A stretch of DNA of 64,000 bases from MKSF01 sp037190225 (lineage in GTDB: Bacteria > Bacteroidota > Bacteroidia > Chitinophagales > Chitinophagaceae): positions 434,001-498,000 of the forward strand of contig JBBCJL010000001.1 in NCBI GenBank assembly GCA_037190225.1. The letters are read 5' to 3'. Below are positions 16,018 through 23,557 of the stretch, piece after piece. Each line of letters starts with the position of its first letter. Position 1 is the stretch's first letter. A program made the position numbers and the translations under genes. The notes beneath the pieces were generated by a model, which was given only the letters and a program-made list of their open reading frames with translations, had not been told where the DNA came from and ran no database searches.

Positions 16018-16830
16018 ATGAACAAGGAATATTTTATAGAACAATACAAAAAACTTAAAGACTTAAACAAGGGACAAAAACCTTTGTATAGAGACTTTTT
16101 AAAATTCTGTGGTGTTCACAAACGAAAGCTTGACGAAATTTTTGGACGAGACGCTTATTCCAAACTTCAAGAAGAATGTGGCGACAACCCAAACCGTCTT
16201 GTAATGGAAAGAACTCCAATCAATCAAATTCTTGACCAGTATGGCGAACTTGTGAGAAGTAACAATTCGCTTCCAGTCATTGCAGATTGGACACAAGCAA
16301 AATTAAAACCTTCGGTTGAAGGCATTAGCAAAGTTCACAATATAAAGTGGAGCGAAATTCCAAATGTTTTCATCAAGGAGTATTCGGATAGACCAGAATG
16401 GAAAGATGTAATTGAAGTAATAAAATCTAATGCCGAAACCACAAATACAGACAAAACTAATAAGACATTTAAAGAGATTGTTGACAAACTACTAAGTTGG
16501 ACACCTGATAGAAAAAAGATAATTGAAGAAGGCTATAAGATTGAGCTAAGAAACTATCTTGAAAAGCATTTCAAACTCGAAGAAGAGGTTGGAGAAAGTA
16601 ATCCTGATTTATTGCTTAATAAAAAATTTCCAATAGAAGTAAAAAAAGACCCTTCGCAATCAGAATATGACAGACTACTTGGACAGATGATACGACACAA
16701 TAAACTTTATGGAAGTGCAATAGCAGTTGTGATAAGTATTTCAAGTGAAGATAGGTTTAAAAAATTTCAAAGGCTGTTTATCGAAGTTCACAACAAACTC
16801 GGTATGACAGCGGAACTGATTAAAAAATGA
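16018..16830 (+). CDS. Cassette 5: PD-(D/E)XK-type nuclease with N-terminal homing-endonuclease-associated repeats
   Basis: The 270-residue protein has two parts. Residues ~1-120 contain helical repeats like those associated with HNH/homing endonucleases (ILDQYGELVRSNNSLPVIADW), a probable DNA-binding module. Residues ~165-255 read as a restriction-type nuclease core: a glutamate in YKIELRNYL, Asp197 in NPDLLL, the Glu207-x-Lys209 pair in FPIEVKKD, and a downstream RLLGQMIRH helix, as in PD-(D/E)XK enzymes. A defence or DNA-processing role is inferred from fold and context; target unknown. No methyltransferase is encoded in the same cassette, so it is not an obvious type II system. Confidence 0.75.
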   Translation: MNKEYFIEQYKKLKDLNKGQKPLYRDFLKFCGVHKRKLDEIFGRDAYSKLQEECGDNPNRLVMERTPINQILDQYGELVRSNNSLPVIADWTQAKLKPSVEGISKVHNIKWSEIPNVFIKEYSDRPEWKDVIEVIKSNAETTNTDKTNKTFKEIVDKLLSWTPDRKKIIEEGYKIELRNYLEKHFKLEEEVGESNPDLLLNKKFPIEVKKDPSQSEYDRLLGQMIRHNKLYGSAIAVVISISSEDRFKKFQRLFIEVHNKLGMTAELIKK

Positions 16831-16837
16831 CAGGCAA

Positions 16838-16973
16838 GCGCATAACAAGGTATTGCCAAAAGCGGGGCTGAACGGCTTCGATTGGACATTTGTGCAAAAC
16901 TCAACATCTGTTCTTCGGTTGAACTTTAGTGCTAAAAATCCCCGCCTTCGGCAAGCCCCGAACCGTTATGGGC
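16838..16973 (+). repeat. attC-like element 5
   Basis: About 136 bp. Left core GCGCATAAC is the exact complement of the cassette 5 start (GTTATGCGC at 15986). Right core GTTATGGGC at 16965 matches the 3' end of cassette 6. Inner pairing GCCAAAAGCGGGG with CCCCGCCTTCGGC. Central region closely similar to element 7. Confidence 0.82.
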
Positions 16974-17014
16974 AACCCCGCGACCGAGCAACCGATATTC
17001 GACTTTAAAACACA

Positions 17015-18349
17015 ATGAAACAGGATCAGGCGAAAATAATAAAAGTAAGAGAGTTGCTTACAAATGACTCTCTACAAATTCCAAGTTACCAACGTCCTTA
17101 CAAATGGACAACAAAAAATGTCAATCAACTTATTGACGACATTCTAATACACAAAGAAAAATCAGAATATCGTTTGGGAACACTCGTTGTTCACAATCAC
17201 GACAATATTTCTGACATTGTTGATGGGCAACAGAGAACAATTACATTAACATTGATTGCATACGCAATAACTCAAAAACAGAACAAGACGACAGAAGAAG
17301 AAAAAGCATTAAGGAGTTTTGAACCAAAACTTTTGAATTTATCTTTTGCCAATGACATTTCAAAAGCAAATATCCAAAACAACTACAAACAAATTGAAAG
17401 GCGAATTGCAGATTTTGACGAAAAATCAATATGGTTTTTCTTGGAAAAATGTACATTGGTAGAAGTTGGTTTGAATGATATTTCAGAAGCATTCCAGTTT
17501 TTTGATTCCCAAAATTCAAGAGGTAAAGACCTTGAACCACACGACTTGTTAAAGGCATTTCACTTGAGAGAAATGAATAATTTTTCCACGGAAGAAGAAC
17601 GCAAAAAGACTGTTGAAAAGTGGGAAAGTTTGGACACAGCAAAACTTTCAAAATTATTTTCACAATATTTATTCAGAATTAGAAATTGGAGCAAGGGGCG
17701 TTCAGCACGCTATTTTTCAAAAAATGATGTTGATGTTTTCAAAGGCGTAAGTCCCGACATTGAAGAAAATTATCCTTTTGCTGCAGTGCTACGCATTGCA
17801 CATTTTTATGTTGAGGAATACAATAGTTCATTTCACAGAAACATAGACAAACGAGAAATGACCTTCCCTTTTCAAATTGATGAAACTATCATAAACGGAA
17901 AGCGATTTTTTGAAATGATAGAACATTATCAAATGATGATTGATAACGTAAAGTCAAAAGAAATGAGTGAAAAACACCCTATTTTAAACACAATCAAAAC
18001 GTATGACGGTAGTTTCCGCACAGGAGACAAATATATTCGCAACTTGTTTAATTGTGGTTTAATTTATTACATAGACAAATTCGGGGATAAAGATTTATCA
18101 AAAGCTATTGATAAAATTTTTGTTTGGGCTTATACATTACGTTTGAAGTTACAAGCAGTTGGACTTGATTCTGTTGATAATTTTGCTCTGAATCAAGGAC
18201 ATTCTCAAATACAGCTATTTAAGAAAATGAAAGAAACGATTAAACCTAATGACATACTAAACTTACGACTTGAAACTTTAAAAGAAAACAAATCAAGCAA
18301 AACAGAACTAATTGTTGAACAATTCAAGCGTTTGAAATATTATGAATGA
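17015..18349 (+). CDS. Cassette 6, gene A: DUF262 protein (GmrS-like)
   Basis: The 444-residue protein carries an N-terminal DUF262 domain, related to ParB/Srx NTPases: IPSYQRPYKW at residues ~22-31 and the diagnostic DGQQR at residues 70-74, followed by a long helical part. There is no DUF1524 HNH nuclease domain, so it corresponds to the GmrS-type half of a GmrSD system. Known GmrSD enzymes are NTP-dependent type IV restriction endonucleases that attack phage DNA carrying modified (glucosylated) cytosine. The stop overlaps the next start by 8 bp, so the two are translationally coupled. Which modification it recognises cannot be read from the sequence. Confidence 0.86.
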   Translation: MKQDQAKIIKVRELLTNDSLQIPSYQRPYKWTTKNVNQLIDDILIHKEKSEYRLGTLVVHNHDNISDIVDGQQRTITLTLIAYAITQKQNKTTEEEKALRSFEPKLLNLSFANDISKANIQNNYKQIERRIADFDEKSIWFFLEKCTLVEVGLNDISEAFQFFDSQNSRGKDLEPHDLLKAFHLREMNNFSTEEERKKTVEKWESLDTAKLSKLFSQYLFRIRNWSKGRSARYFSKNDVDVFKGVSPDIEENYPFAAVLRIAHFYVEEYNSSFHRNIDKREMTFPFQIDETIINGKRFFEMIEHYQMMIDNVKSKEMSEKHPILNTIKTYDGSFRTGDKYIRNLFNCGLIYYIDKFGDKDLSKAIDKIFVWAYTLRLKLQAVGLDSVDNFALNQGHSQIQLFKKMKETIKPNDILNLRLETLKENKSSKTELIVEQFKRLKYYE

Positions 18350-20312
18350 TAAACAGCCAAAATATTACAGTATAAAAACATTATTGGGTTCAGACGATTA
18401 TGCAATTCCAATTTACCAAAGAAACTACGAATGGGGAGAACCTCAAATAACTCAACTCATTCAGGACATTGTAGATTACATTCTTAAAAGCAAAGTATCA
18501 GAGAATAACCCCAAATACTACATTGGTTCTTTGATTGCTTACGAAAGAAAATTAGAGGGAAGCGTAAACTATGAAACCATAGACGGACAACAACGCTTAA
18601 CAACTTTAACCATATTGTTGAATGTAATCAAAAATGAATACTCAGCGATTGATTTATCTTGGTATAAAAAACTCAATTTGTCTTTTGATAGCCGTAAAGT
18701 TGCCTCAAATACAATTTCTTATCTTTTTAACGATGAAAGTTTAGACAATAAAGAATGTAATGTTGCTATTCAACAAGGTTACTATGATGCAAAAAAGTCA
18801 TTAGCAAAAATATTAGCTGACAATAAATTGTCTATTGATGAATTTTGCAATTACTTTTTTGAAAAGGTTACAATCTTGCGTGTTTTAGTTCCAGAAGATA
18901 CAGACTTGAACCATTATTTTGAAATAATGAATAGTCGTGGAGAGCAATTAGAAAAACACGAAATTTTAAAAGCAAAAATGCTTGAAATTTTGGAAGACGA
19001 TAATTTGAAATACGCTTTCAACTTGATTTGGGAAGCAACTTCAAATATGGAAAAATATGTGCAATACGGTTTTTCAGTTGCACAAAGAGATGAACTATTT
19101 GGTAAAAATGATTGGAACAATTTAGTTAACAAGGACATTGTTTATCAAAAATTACAAATTCCAACTGCTAACCAAACTACAGAAGAAACTTTTACAATAA
19201 GCCAACTTCTTGTAAAAACAGCAAAACCAATTATTGACAATTCAAGCACTACGGACGAAAGCCCCGATAGATTTAATACGATTATCAATTTTGCAAACTT
19301 CTTACTTCATATTTTAAGAATACAAACAAAGTCCGATGCCCCATTAGATGACAAACGACTTTTGGAGTTATTTGAGCCTTATTTGAAAAATGAGGATAAA
19401 AAAGAATTTGTAAAACAATTCGGTTACAATTTGTTGAAAGGGAAATTCTATTTTGATAAATATGTTATAAAAAGAGAGTTTGCAAAAGGTTCTGACCATT
19501 GGAGCTTGAAACGACTAAAATGGTATGACGGGAACAAAGTTAGTTATGTAAATACTTTTGATGCGGATAATGCAGAAACCAATGACGGTGCAAATAGAGA
19601 AATTTTGATGTTGTTATCAATGTTTCACGTTTCAAATCCAACTTTGGTTTACAAACATTGGTTAAATGCTTCGTTGAATTTCGTTGTAGAGTATTCGGGA
19701 ACTAACTTGGCAAACGATTATAAATCGTATCTTGAAAATCTTGCAAAATCATTTTTAAACGACAGATACTTAGCAGTTAATCAAAAAGATTTTTATGAAA
19801 TAATCTATACAAACAACGGACAACAAAAAAACTCTGAAACAGATATTGATATTAACAAACTCAATCAAGGAACAGTGGTAGAAAACTTTATTTTTAACTA
19901 TCTTGATTATTTGTTATGGCAAGATTATAGATCTGACAAAAATTATTTCAAAATCAAGAACGGACAAGCTTTTACAGATAATCGTGTGAAAGATTTTGAA
20001 TACACTTTTAGGAGTTCGGTAGAGCATTATTATCCTCAACACCCGATTGACGAAAACTTAATTTTGAAAGGACAAGATGCTAATTGGTTAGACAATTTTG
20101 GAAACCTATGTCTTATTAGTGGTAGTAAAAATTCTCGTTTGAGTAATTTTATGCCAACAGCAAAAAAAGATTATTATACAGGAAGTGTCACAATCGACAG
20201 CATAAAACAACGTATTATGATGGAATATGAGCATTGGGACACAAACGGCTCAAACAATCATAATGAAATAAAAGAACACAGCGAAAAAATGACTGAATTA
20301 CTAACAAGATAA
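18342..20312 (+). CDS. Cassette 6, gene B: DUF262-DUF1524 protein (GmrSD-like endonuclease)
   Basis: The 656-residue protein contains both GmrSD domains. DUF262 is N-terminal (AIPIYQRNYEW, then DGQQR at residues 81-85). The C-terminal DUF1524 His-Me-finger nuclease shows SVEHYYPQH with His562, then GNLCLISGSKNSRLSNF and the lysine of MPTAKK. This is the expected H...N...N/K arrangement of the family. Together with the upstream DUF262-only protein it forms a two-gene unit of 3.3 kb, the largest cassette in the array. A role in restricting modified phage DNA is inferred from the family. Having DUF262 in both partners differs from the simplest split GmrS + GmrD layout. Confidence 0.88.
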   Translation: MNDKQPKYYSIKTLLGSDDYAIPIYQRNYEWGEPQITQLIQDIVDYILKSKVSENNPKYYIGSLIAYERKLEGSVNYETIDGQQRLTTLTILLNVIKNEYSAIDLSWYKKLNLSFDSRKVASNTISYLFNDESLDNKECNVAIQQGYYDAKKSLAKILADNKLSIDEFCNYFFEKVTILRVLVPEDTDLNHYFEIMNSRGEQLEKHEILKAKMLEILEDDNLKYAFNLIWEATSNMEKYVQYGFSVAQRDELFGKNDWNNLVNKDIVYQKLQIPTANQTTEETFTISQLLVKTAKPIIDNSSTTDESPDRFNTIINFANFLLHILRIQTKSDAPLDDKRLLELFEPYLKNEDKKEFVKQFGYNLLKGKFYFDKYVIKREFAKGSDHWSLKRLKWYDGNKVSYVNTFDADNAETNDGANREILMLLSMFHVSNPTLVYKHWLNASLNFVVEYSGTNLANDYKSYLENLAKSFLNDRYLAVNQKDFYEIIYTNNGQQKNSETDIDINKLNQGTVVENFIFNYLDYLLWQDYRSDKNYFKIKNGQAFTDNRVKDFEYTFRSSVEHYYPQHPIDENLILKGQDANWLDNFGNLCLISGSKNSRLSNFMPTAKKDYYTGSVTIDSIKQRIMMEYEHWDTNGSNNHNEIKEHSEKMTELLTR

Positions 20313-20320
20313 ACGGGGCA

Positions 20321-20467
20321 GCCCATAACATCGTATTGGCAATAGGCGGGCTGAACGGCTTCGTATCAATGGAAGTGCAAAATTCAACTTCTGTTCTTCG
20401 TATCAAGTTCAGTGCTAAAAATTCCGCCACAAACACAAATGCTCAACCGTTGGCAGTCATTGTAAGG
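20321..20467 (+). repeat. attC-like element 6
   Basis: About 147 bp. Left core GCCCATAAC is the exact complement of the cassette 6 start (GTTATGGGC). Right core GTTGGCAGT at 20459 matches the 3' end of cassette 7. The left half is nearly identical to element 1, while the right inner arm is degenerate (ACAAACACAAAT where GCCAAT is expected). Confidence 0.8.
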
Positions 20468-20500
20468 GACGACACCGAAAGCAACAAACGGACGACAGAA

Positions 20501-21082
20501 ATGAGAAAAATAATTGCAATTTTCGGTTTGACACTTTTAACATTGACATCGTGCAACAACAATACAACGCAAACTAAAAATATGAACCAAAACGACATTT
20601 TTGAAATTAGTTACGCATTCAAGACTGATATGAAAACAGCGTTTGAAATGTGGACAAATCCCGACAGTTTTTCAAGTTGGTTAGGACCTGACGGTGCAGA
20701 AATGGCATTCTTAACGACAAATGTTGTTGAAGGTGGAACTTCACTTTGGACAATGACCACACCTGACGGACTGACAAAATTCGGACAAATCAATTTCAAG
20801 ACCATAAAGCCTAACCAACTTTTGGTTTATACTCAAAACTTTTGCGACAAAGACGGCAATTTTATCAAAGCACCGTTTTCAGCCACTTATCCAGACTCTT
20901 TATTGACAACCGTAAATTTTTCAGCAGAAGAAAATACAACCAAAGTGAACGTAAAATGGGAAATCTTTGGAAACGCAACGGAACAAGAAAAACAGACCTT
21001 TACAGGTATGAAAGAAATAATGAAAGGCGGTTGGGCAGCTTCATTTGAAAAACTTGACAACTTACTCAAACAAGACAAATGA
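20501..21082 (+). CDS. Cassette 7: lipid-anchored SRPBCC/AHSA1-like protein
   Basis: Starting at the ATG at 20501 gives 193 residues with a lipoprotein signal (MRKIIAIFGLTLLTLTSC, lipobox LTSC). An in-frame ATG further upstream (20336) lies inside attC-like element 6 and is not credible. The mature part is an SRPBCC (START-like) fold of the AHSA1 type: FEISYAFKTDMKTAFEMWTNP, then FSSWLGPDGAEM and a C-terminal helix with GGWAASFEKLDNLL. Cytoplasmic AHSA1-like proteins bind small hydrophobic ligands; attachment to a membrane by a lipobox is unusual. No neighbour hints at a substrate. Confidence 0.8.
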   Translation: MRKIIAIFGLTLLTLTSCNNNTTQTKNMNQNDIFEISYAFKTDMKTAFEMWTNPDSFSSWLGPDGAEMAFLTTNVVEGGTSLWTMTTPDGLTKFGQINFKTIKPNQLLVYTQNFCDKDGNFIKAPFSATYPDSLLTTVNFSAEENTTKVNVKWEIFGNATEQEKQTFTGMKEIMKGGWAASFEKLDNLLKQDK

Positions 21083-21095
21083 CAAAAAACAACGA

Positions 21096-21231
21096 ACTGC
21101 CAACAAGGTATTGCCAAAAGCGGGGCGGAACGGCTTCGATTGGGCATTTGTGAAAGGTTCAACATTCGTTCTTCGATTGAACTTTTGTGCTAAAAATCCC
21201 CGCCTTCGGCAATACCCTAATCGTTAGCACC
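21096..21231 (+). repeat. attC-like element 7
   Basis: About 136 bp. Left core ACTGCCAAC is the exact complement of the unusual cassette 7 start (GTTGGCAGT), the most telling of the matched pairs because both depart from the GTTA pattern. Right core GTTAGCACC at 21223. Inner pairing TATTGCC with GGCAATA and GCGGGG with CCCCGC. Confidence 0.84.
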
Positions 21232-21250
21232 AATTGTAGAATGACACACC

Positions 21251-22027
21251 ATGACAACAAAAATGGACATTGTAAATCATAATAAATCAGCTTGGGACAA
21301 TTACGTTGATAAAAACGACCGCTGGACAATTCCTGTATCCGAGCAAGAATTAGAAAACGCTAAAAACGGAAACTGGAATATTATTTTGACACCCACAAAG
21401 CAGGTTCCTCACGACTGGTTTCCTGATTTGAAAGGCTTGAAAATTTTAGGACTGGCTTGTTGTGGTGGCGGACAACAAGGACCAATTCTAGCAACTTTGG
21501 GTGCAGACGTTACCATTTTCGACAATTCCGAAAAGCAGTTACAACAAGACCGAAATCTGAGTGCCAAATTTAACCTTGACATAAAAACGGTTCAAGGTGA
21601 TATGAGAGACCTTTCGGCATTTCAAGACAATGCGTTCGATTTGATTTTTAATCCCTGTTCCATTCTTTTTGTTGACAATGTTTTGCCAGTTTGGAAAGAG
21701 TGCTTTCGGGTTTTGAAGCCGAACGGAATTTTAATGACGGGCTTAATCAATCCAATTTCATTTCAGCTTGACGAAGAAAATTTGAACCTCATTTACAAGC
21801 AACCATTTTCTGTTTTACATTCATTACCGACAGAAAAATTAGAAGAGCTGAAAAACAACAACGAACCTTTGGTTTTCGGACACAGCTTGACAGACCAAAT
21901 AAGCGGACAATTGGAAGCTGGTTTTAACTTGACAAATATGTATGAAGACGACTGGAACGGAGAAAGCAAAATGGATGAATATTTCCCTTCTTTTTTAGCG
22001 ACAAGAGCTTTAAAACCAAAACAATGA
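21251..22027 (+). CDS. Cassette 8: class I SAM-dependent methyltransferase (intact copy)
   Basis: The 258-residue enzyme has the Rossmann SAM-binding loop LGLACCGGGQQ (about residues 74-84), the acidic end of strand 2 in VTIFDNSEKQ, motif post-I with GDMRDLSAF, and motif IV-like FDLIFNPCSILFVDN, then the LKPNGILMTG block. The substrate is unknown; small-molecule methylation is likely by fold. Start could also be the second ATG at 21263. It is the functional homologue of the decayed copy in cassette 2, sharing also the region from the GTTAGCACC core onward, so one arose by copying of the cassette. Confidence 0.88.
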   Translation: MTTKMDIVNHNKSAWDNYVDKNDRWTIPVSEQELENAKNGNWNIILTPTKQVPHDWFPDLKGLKILGLACCGGGQQGPILATLGADVTIFDNSEKQLQQDRNLSAKFNLDIKTVQGDMRDLSAFQDNAFDLIFNPCSILFVDNVLPVWKECFRVLKPNGILMTGLINPISFQLDEENLNLIYKQPFSVLHSLPTEKLEELKNNNEPLVFGHSLTDQISGQLEAGFNLTNMYEDDWNGESKMDEYFPSFLATRALKPKQ

Positions 22028-22045
22028 CAGAAGCTAAAAAACAAT

Positions 22046-22114
22046 CTGCTTTTTGGAATGGCAGAAGGTGGTGTTTATAAATTCAACGGGAAAACATTTG
22101 ATAAGCAATTCTGA
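22046..22114 (+). pseudogene. Short remnant resembling a regulator beta-propeller repeat
   Basis: Between the methyltransferase and the GNAT gene the frame reads LLFGMAEGGVYKFNGKTF followed by DKQF and a stop at 22112-22114. This is close to the LWFGTxxGGVxxxDGxxF repeat of two-component-regulator propeller proteins. It is far too short to be a gene and seems to be debris joined to the end of the methyltransferase cassette where the attC element should be. Confidence 0.45.
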
Positions 22115-22146
22115 AAATACGAACGCACAAGAGCAGTTATTTTAAG

Positions 22147-22683
22147 ATGCAGACAATTGAAATGAACGTAAAAATCAGACAAGAAATACCGGACGACTTC
22201 AATGCCGTTTTTGAGGTAAATAAGCTCGCCTTCGGACAGGACAACGAAGCAAAACTTGTTAAATTATTACGACAAAGTAATGCTTTTGTTCCCGAACTTT
22301 CGTTAGTGGCAACGGTTGATAATAAGATTATCGGGCACATTCTTTTTTCAAAAATCATCATTGTTGATGACAACCACAATGAATTTGAAAGTTTGGCACT
22401 CGCTCCAATGGCGGTTATACCGGAATTTCAGCAAAAAGGAATTGGCGGACAGCTTATCAGAAGCGGACTTGACAAGGCAAAAGAACTGCAATACAAATCC
22501 GTGATTGTATTGGGACACGAGCATTATTACCCGAAATTTGGTTTTGTGCCTGCTGACAAATGGAATATAAAAACACCTTTTGATGTGCCTGACAATATTT
22601 TTATGGGAATTGAATTAGTCACTGACGGACTTAAAGGCGTAAAAGGAACGGTAAAATATCCGAAAGCGTTTGACGCCGTATAA
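22147..22683 (+). CDS. GNAT family N-acetyltransferase
   Basis: The 178-residue protein shows the GNAT core: N-terminal VKIRQEIPDDFNAVFEVN, strand 4 with ESLALAPMAVIPEF, the acetyl-CoA pyrophosphate loop QQKGIGGQLIRSGLDKA (Q/RxxGxG/A type) and VLGHEHYYPKFGFVPA, typical of the YhbS-like branch. A second ATG at 22162 is an equally good start. The acceptor substrate is unknown. It is followed by attC-like element 8, but no core site precedes it, so it now shares a composite cassette with the methyltransferase. Confidence 0.87.
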   Translation: MQTIEMNVKIRQEIPDDFNAVFEVNKLAFGQDNEAKLVKLLRQSNAFVPELSLVATVDNKIIGHILFSKIIIVDDNHNEFESLALAPMAVIPEFQQKGIGGQLIRSGLDKAKELQYKSVIVLGHEHYYPKFGFVPADKWNIKTPFDVPDNIFMGIELVTDGLKGVKGTVKYPKAFDAV

Positions 22684-22723
22684 AAGGAGAGCAATATCTT
22701 AGAATGAATCATTAATAAAACCT

Positions 22724-22860
22724 GCTGGTAACAGCGGTTTTGCGTGATTGCTGTTTTGGTTGTAAAAGAAACCACTTTTTTTCATACTTCGTTTCGTCCA
22801 GCCGAGTGGAGCTTAGTTCCAATTTCCGCAACCAGCGCAAAGCCACAGGATGTTATGTGC
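22724..22860 (+). repeat. attC-like element 8
   Basis: About 137 bp. Left core GCTGGTAAC, right core GTTATGTGC at 22852. Inner pairing GGTTTTGCG with CGCAAAGCC. The left core does not complement the start of the methyltransferase cassette (GTTAGCACC), consistent with loss of a junction between methyltransferase and GNAT genes. It is the most diverged member. Confidence 0.72.
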
Positions 22861-22888
22861 AATTTTCTCAAAAATCGTTTATTAATCA

Positions 22889-23557
22889 ATGAAACTAATA
22901 AAATTTATTTTTCTTCTTACAATTTTAACTATTAATTTTAATTGTAGTTCAAATACAGCAAAGAATATAGAAGTTAAAAAGAATTATATTTTCTTTCTAC
23001 ACAATAAATTTGTGGAAGAAAATCCCGATGGAACTTTTGAACCGAAATATGGAGTTAAATCAGAATATAATAAAATATTAGAATCCTTTAGAAAAGATGG
23101 ATTTGTAGTAATTAGCGAAAAAAGGAAACCTAAAACTTATTGGATTGAATATGCTGAAAAAGTGAAAAATCAAATTGATAGTTTAAAATTAAATGGAGTA
23201 AAGTCAAATGACATAACAATTATAGGAGCATCGAAAGGTGGTTATATTGCTCAATATGTTTCAACTATTTCAAAAGATTCACACCTGAATTTTGTTTTTA
23301 TTGGCGCTTACCAAGATTCTGATATTAAAGAAATTCCTGAAATAAATTTCTGCGGGAACATTTTAAATATTTACGAAAAATCTGATGAATATGGGGTTTC
23401 AGCAATAAAAAGGAAAGAATTATCAAAACTTCCGATTCCACATTTTAAAGAAGTCGAATTAAATAATGGATTAAAACACGGATTTTTATATATTGCTTCC
23501 GATGATTGGATTAAACCTTGTAAAATGTGGGCAAGACAAAATTATGAACGGCTGTAA
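22889..23557 (+). CDS. Last cassette: alpha/beta-hydrolase-like lipoprotein
   Basis: The 222-residue product has a lipoprotein signal ending at Cys19 (ILTINFNC). The mature region carries a nucleophile elbow GASKGG with Ser115, a histidine late in the chain (LKHGFLYIASDDW) and an aspartate-rich loop, the order expected of an alpha/beta hydrolase. The substrate is unknown. It begins 29 bp after the core of element 8. No attC-like element follows, so this cassette, and perhaps the array, was cut off at its 3' end. Confidence 0.78.
   Translation: MKLIKFIFLLTILTINFNCSSNTAKNIEVKKNYIFFLHNKFVEENPDGTFEPKYGVKSEYNKILESFRKDGFVVISEKRKPKTYWIEYAEKVKNQIDSLKLNGVKSNDITIIGASKGGYIAQYVSTISKDSHLNFVFIGAYQDSDIKEIPEINFCGNILNIYEKSDEYGVSAIKRKELSKLPIPHFKEVELNNGLKHGFLYIASDDWIKPCKMWARQNYERL

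Noticed and set aside
20336..20500. Upstream start of the SRPBCC lipoprotein gene
   Set aside because: This extension is the sequence of attC-like element 6; the lipoprotein signal begins at 20501.
12571..22860. CRISPR array or REP/MITE/IS interpretation of the palindromes
   Set aside because: Spacing is gene-sized and irregular, the repeats are imperfect and 97-193 bp long, no cas genes or transposase are present, and the within-cassette core pairing has no explanation under a transposable-element model.
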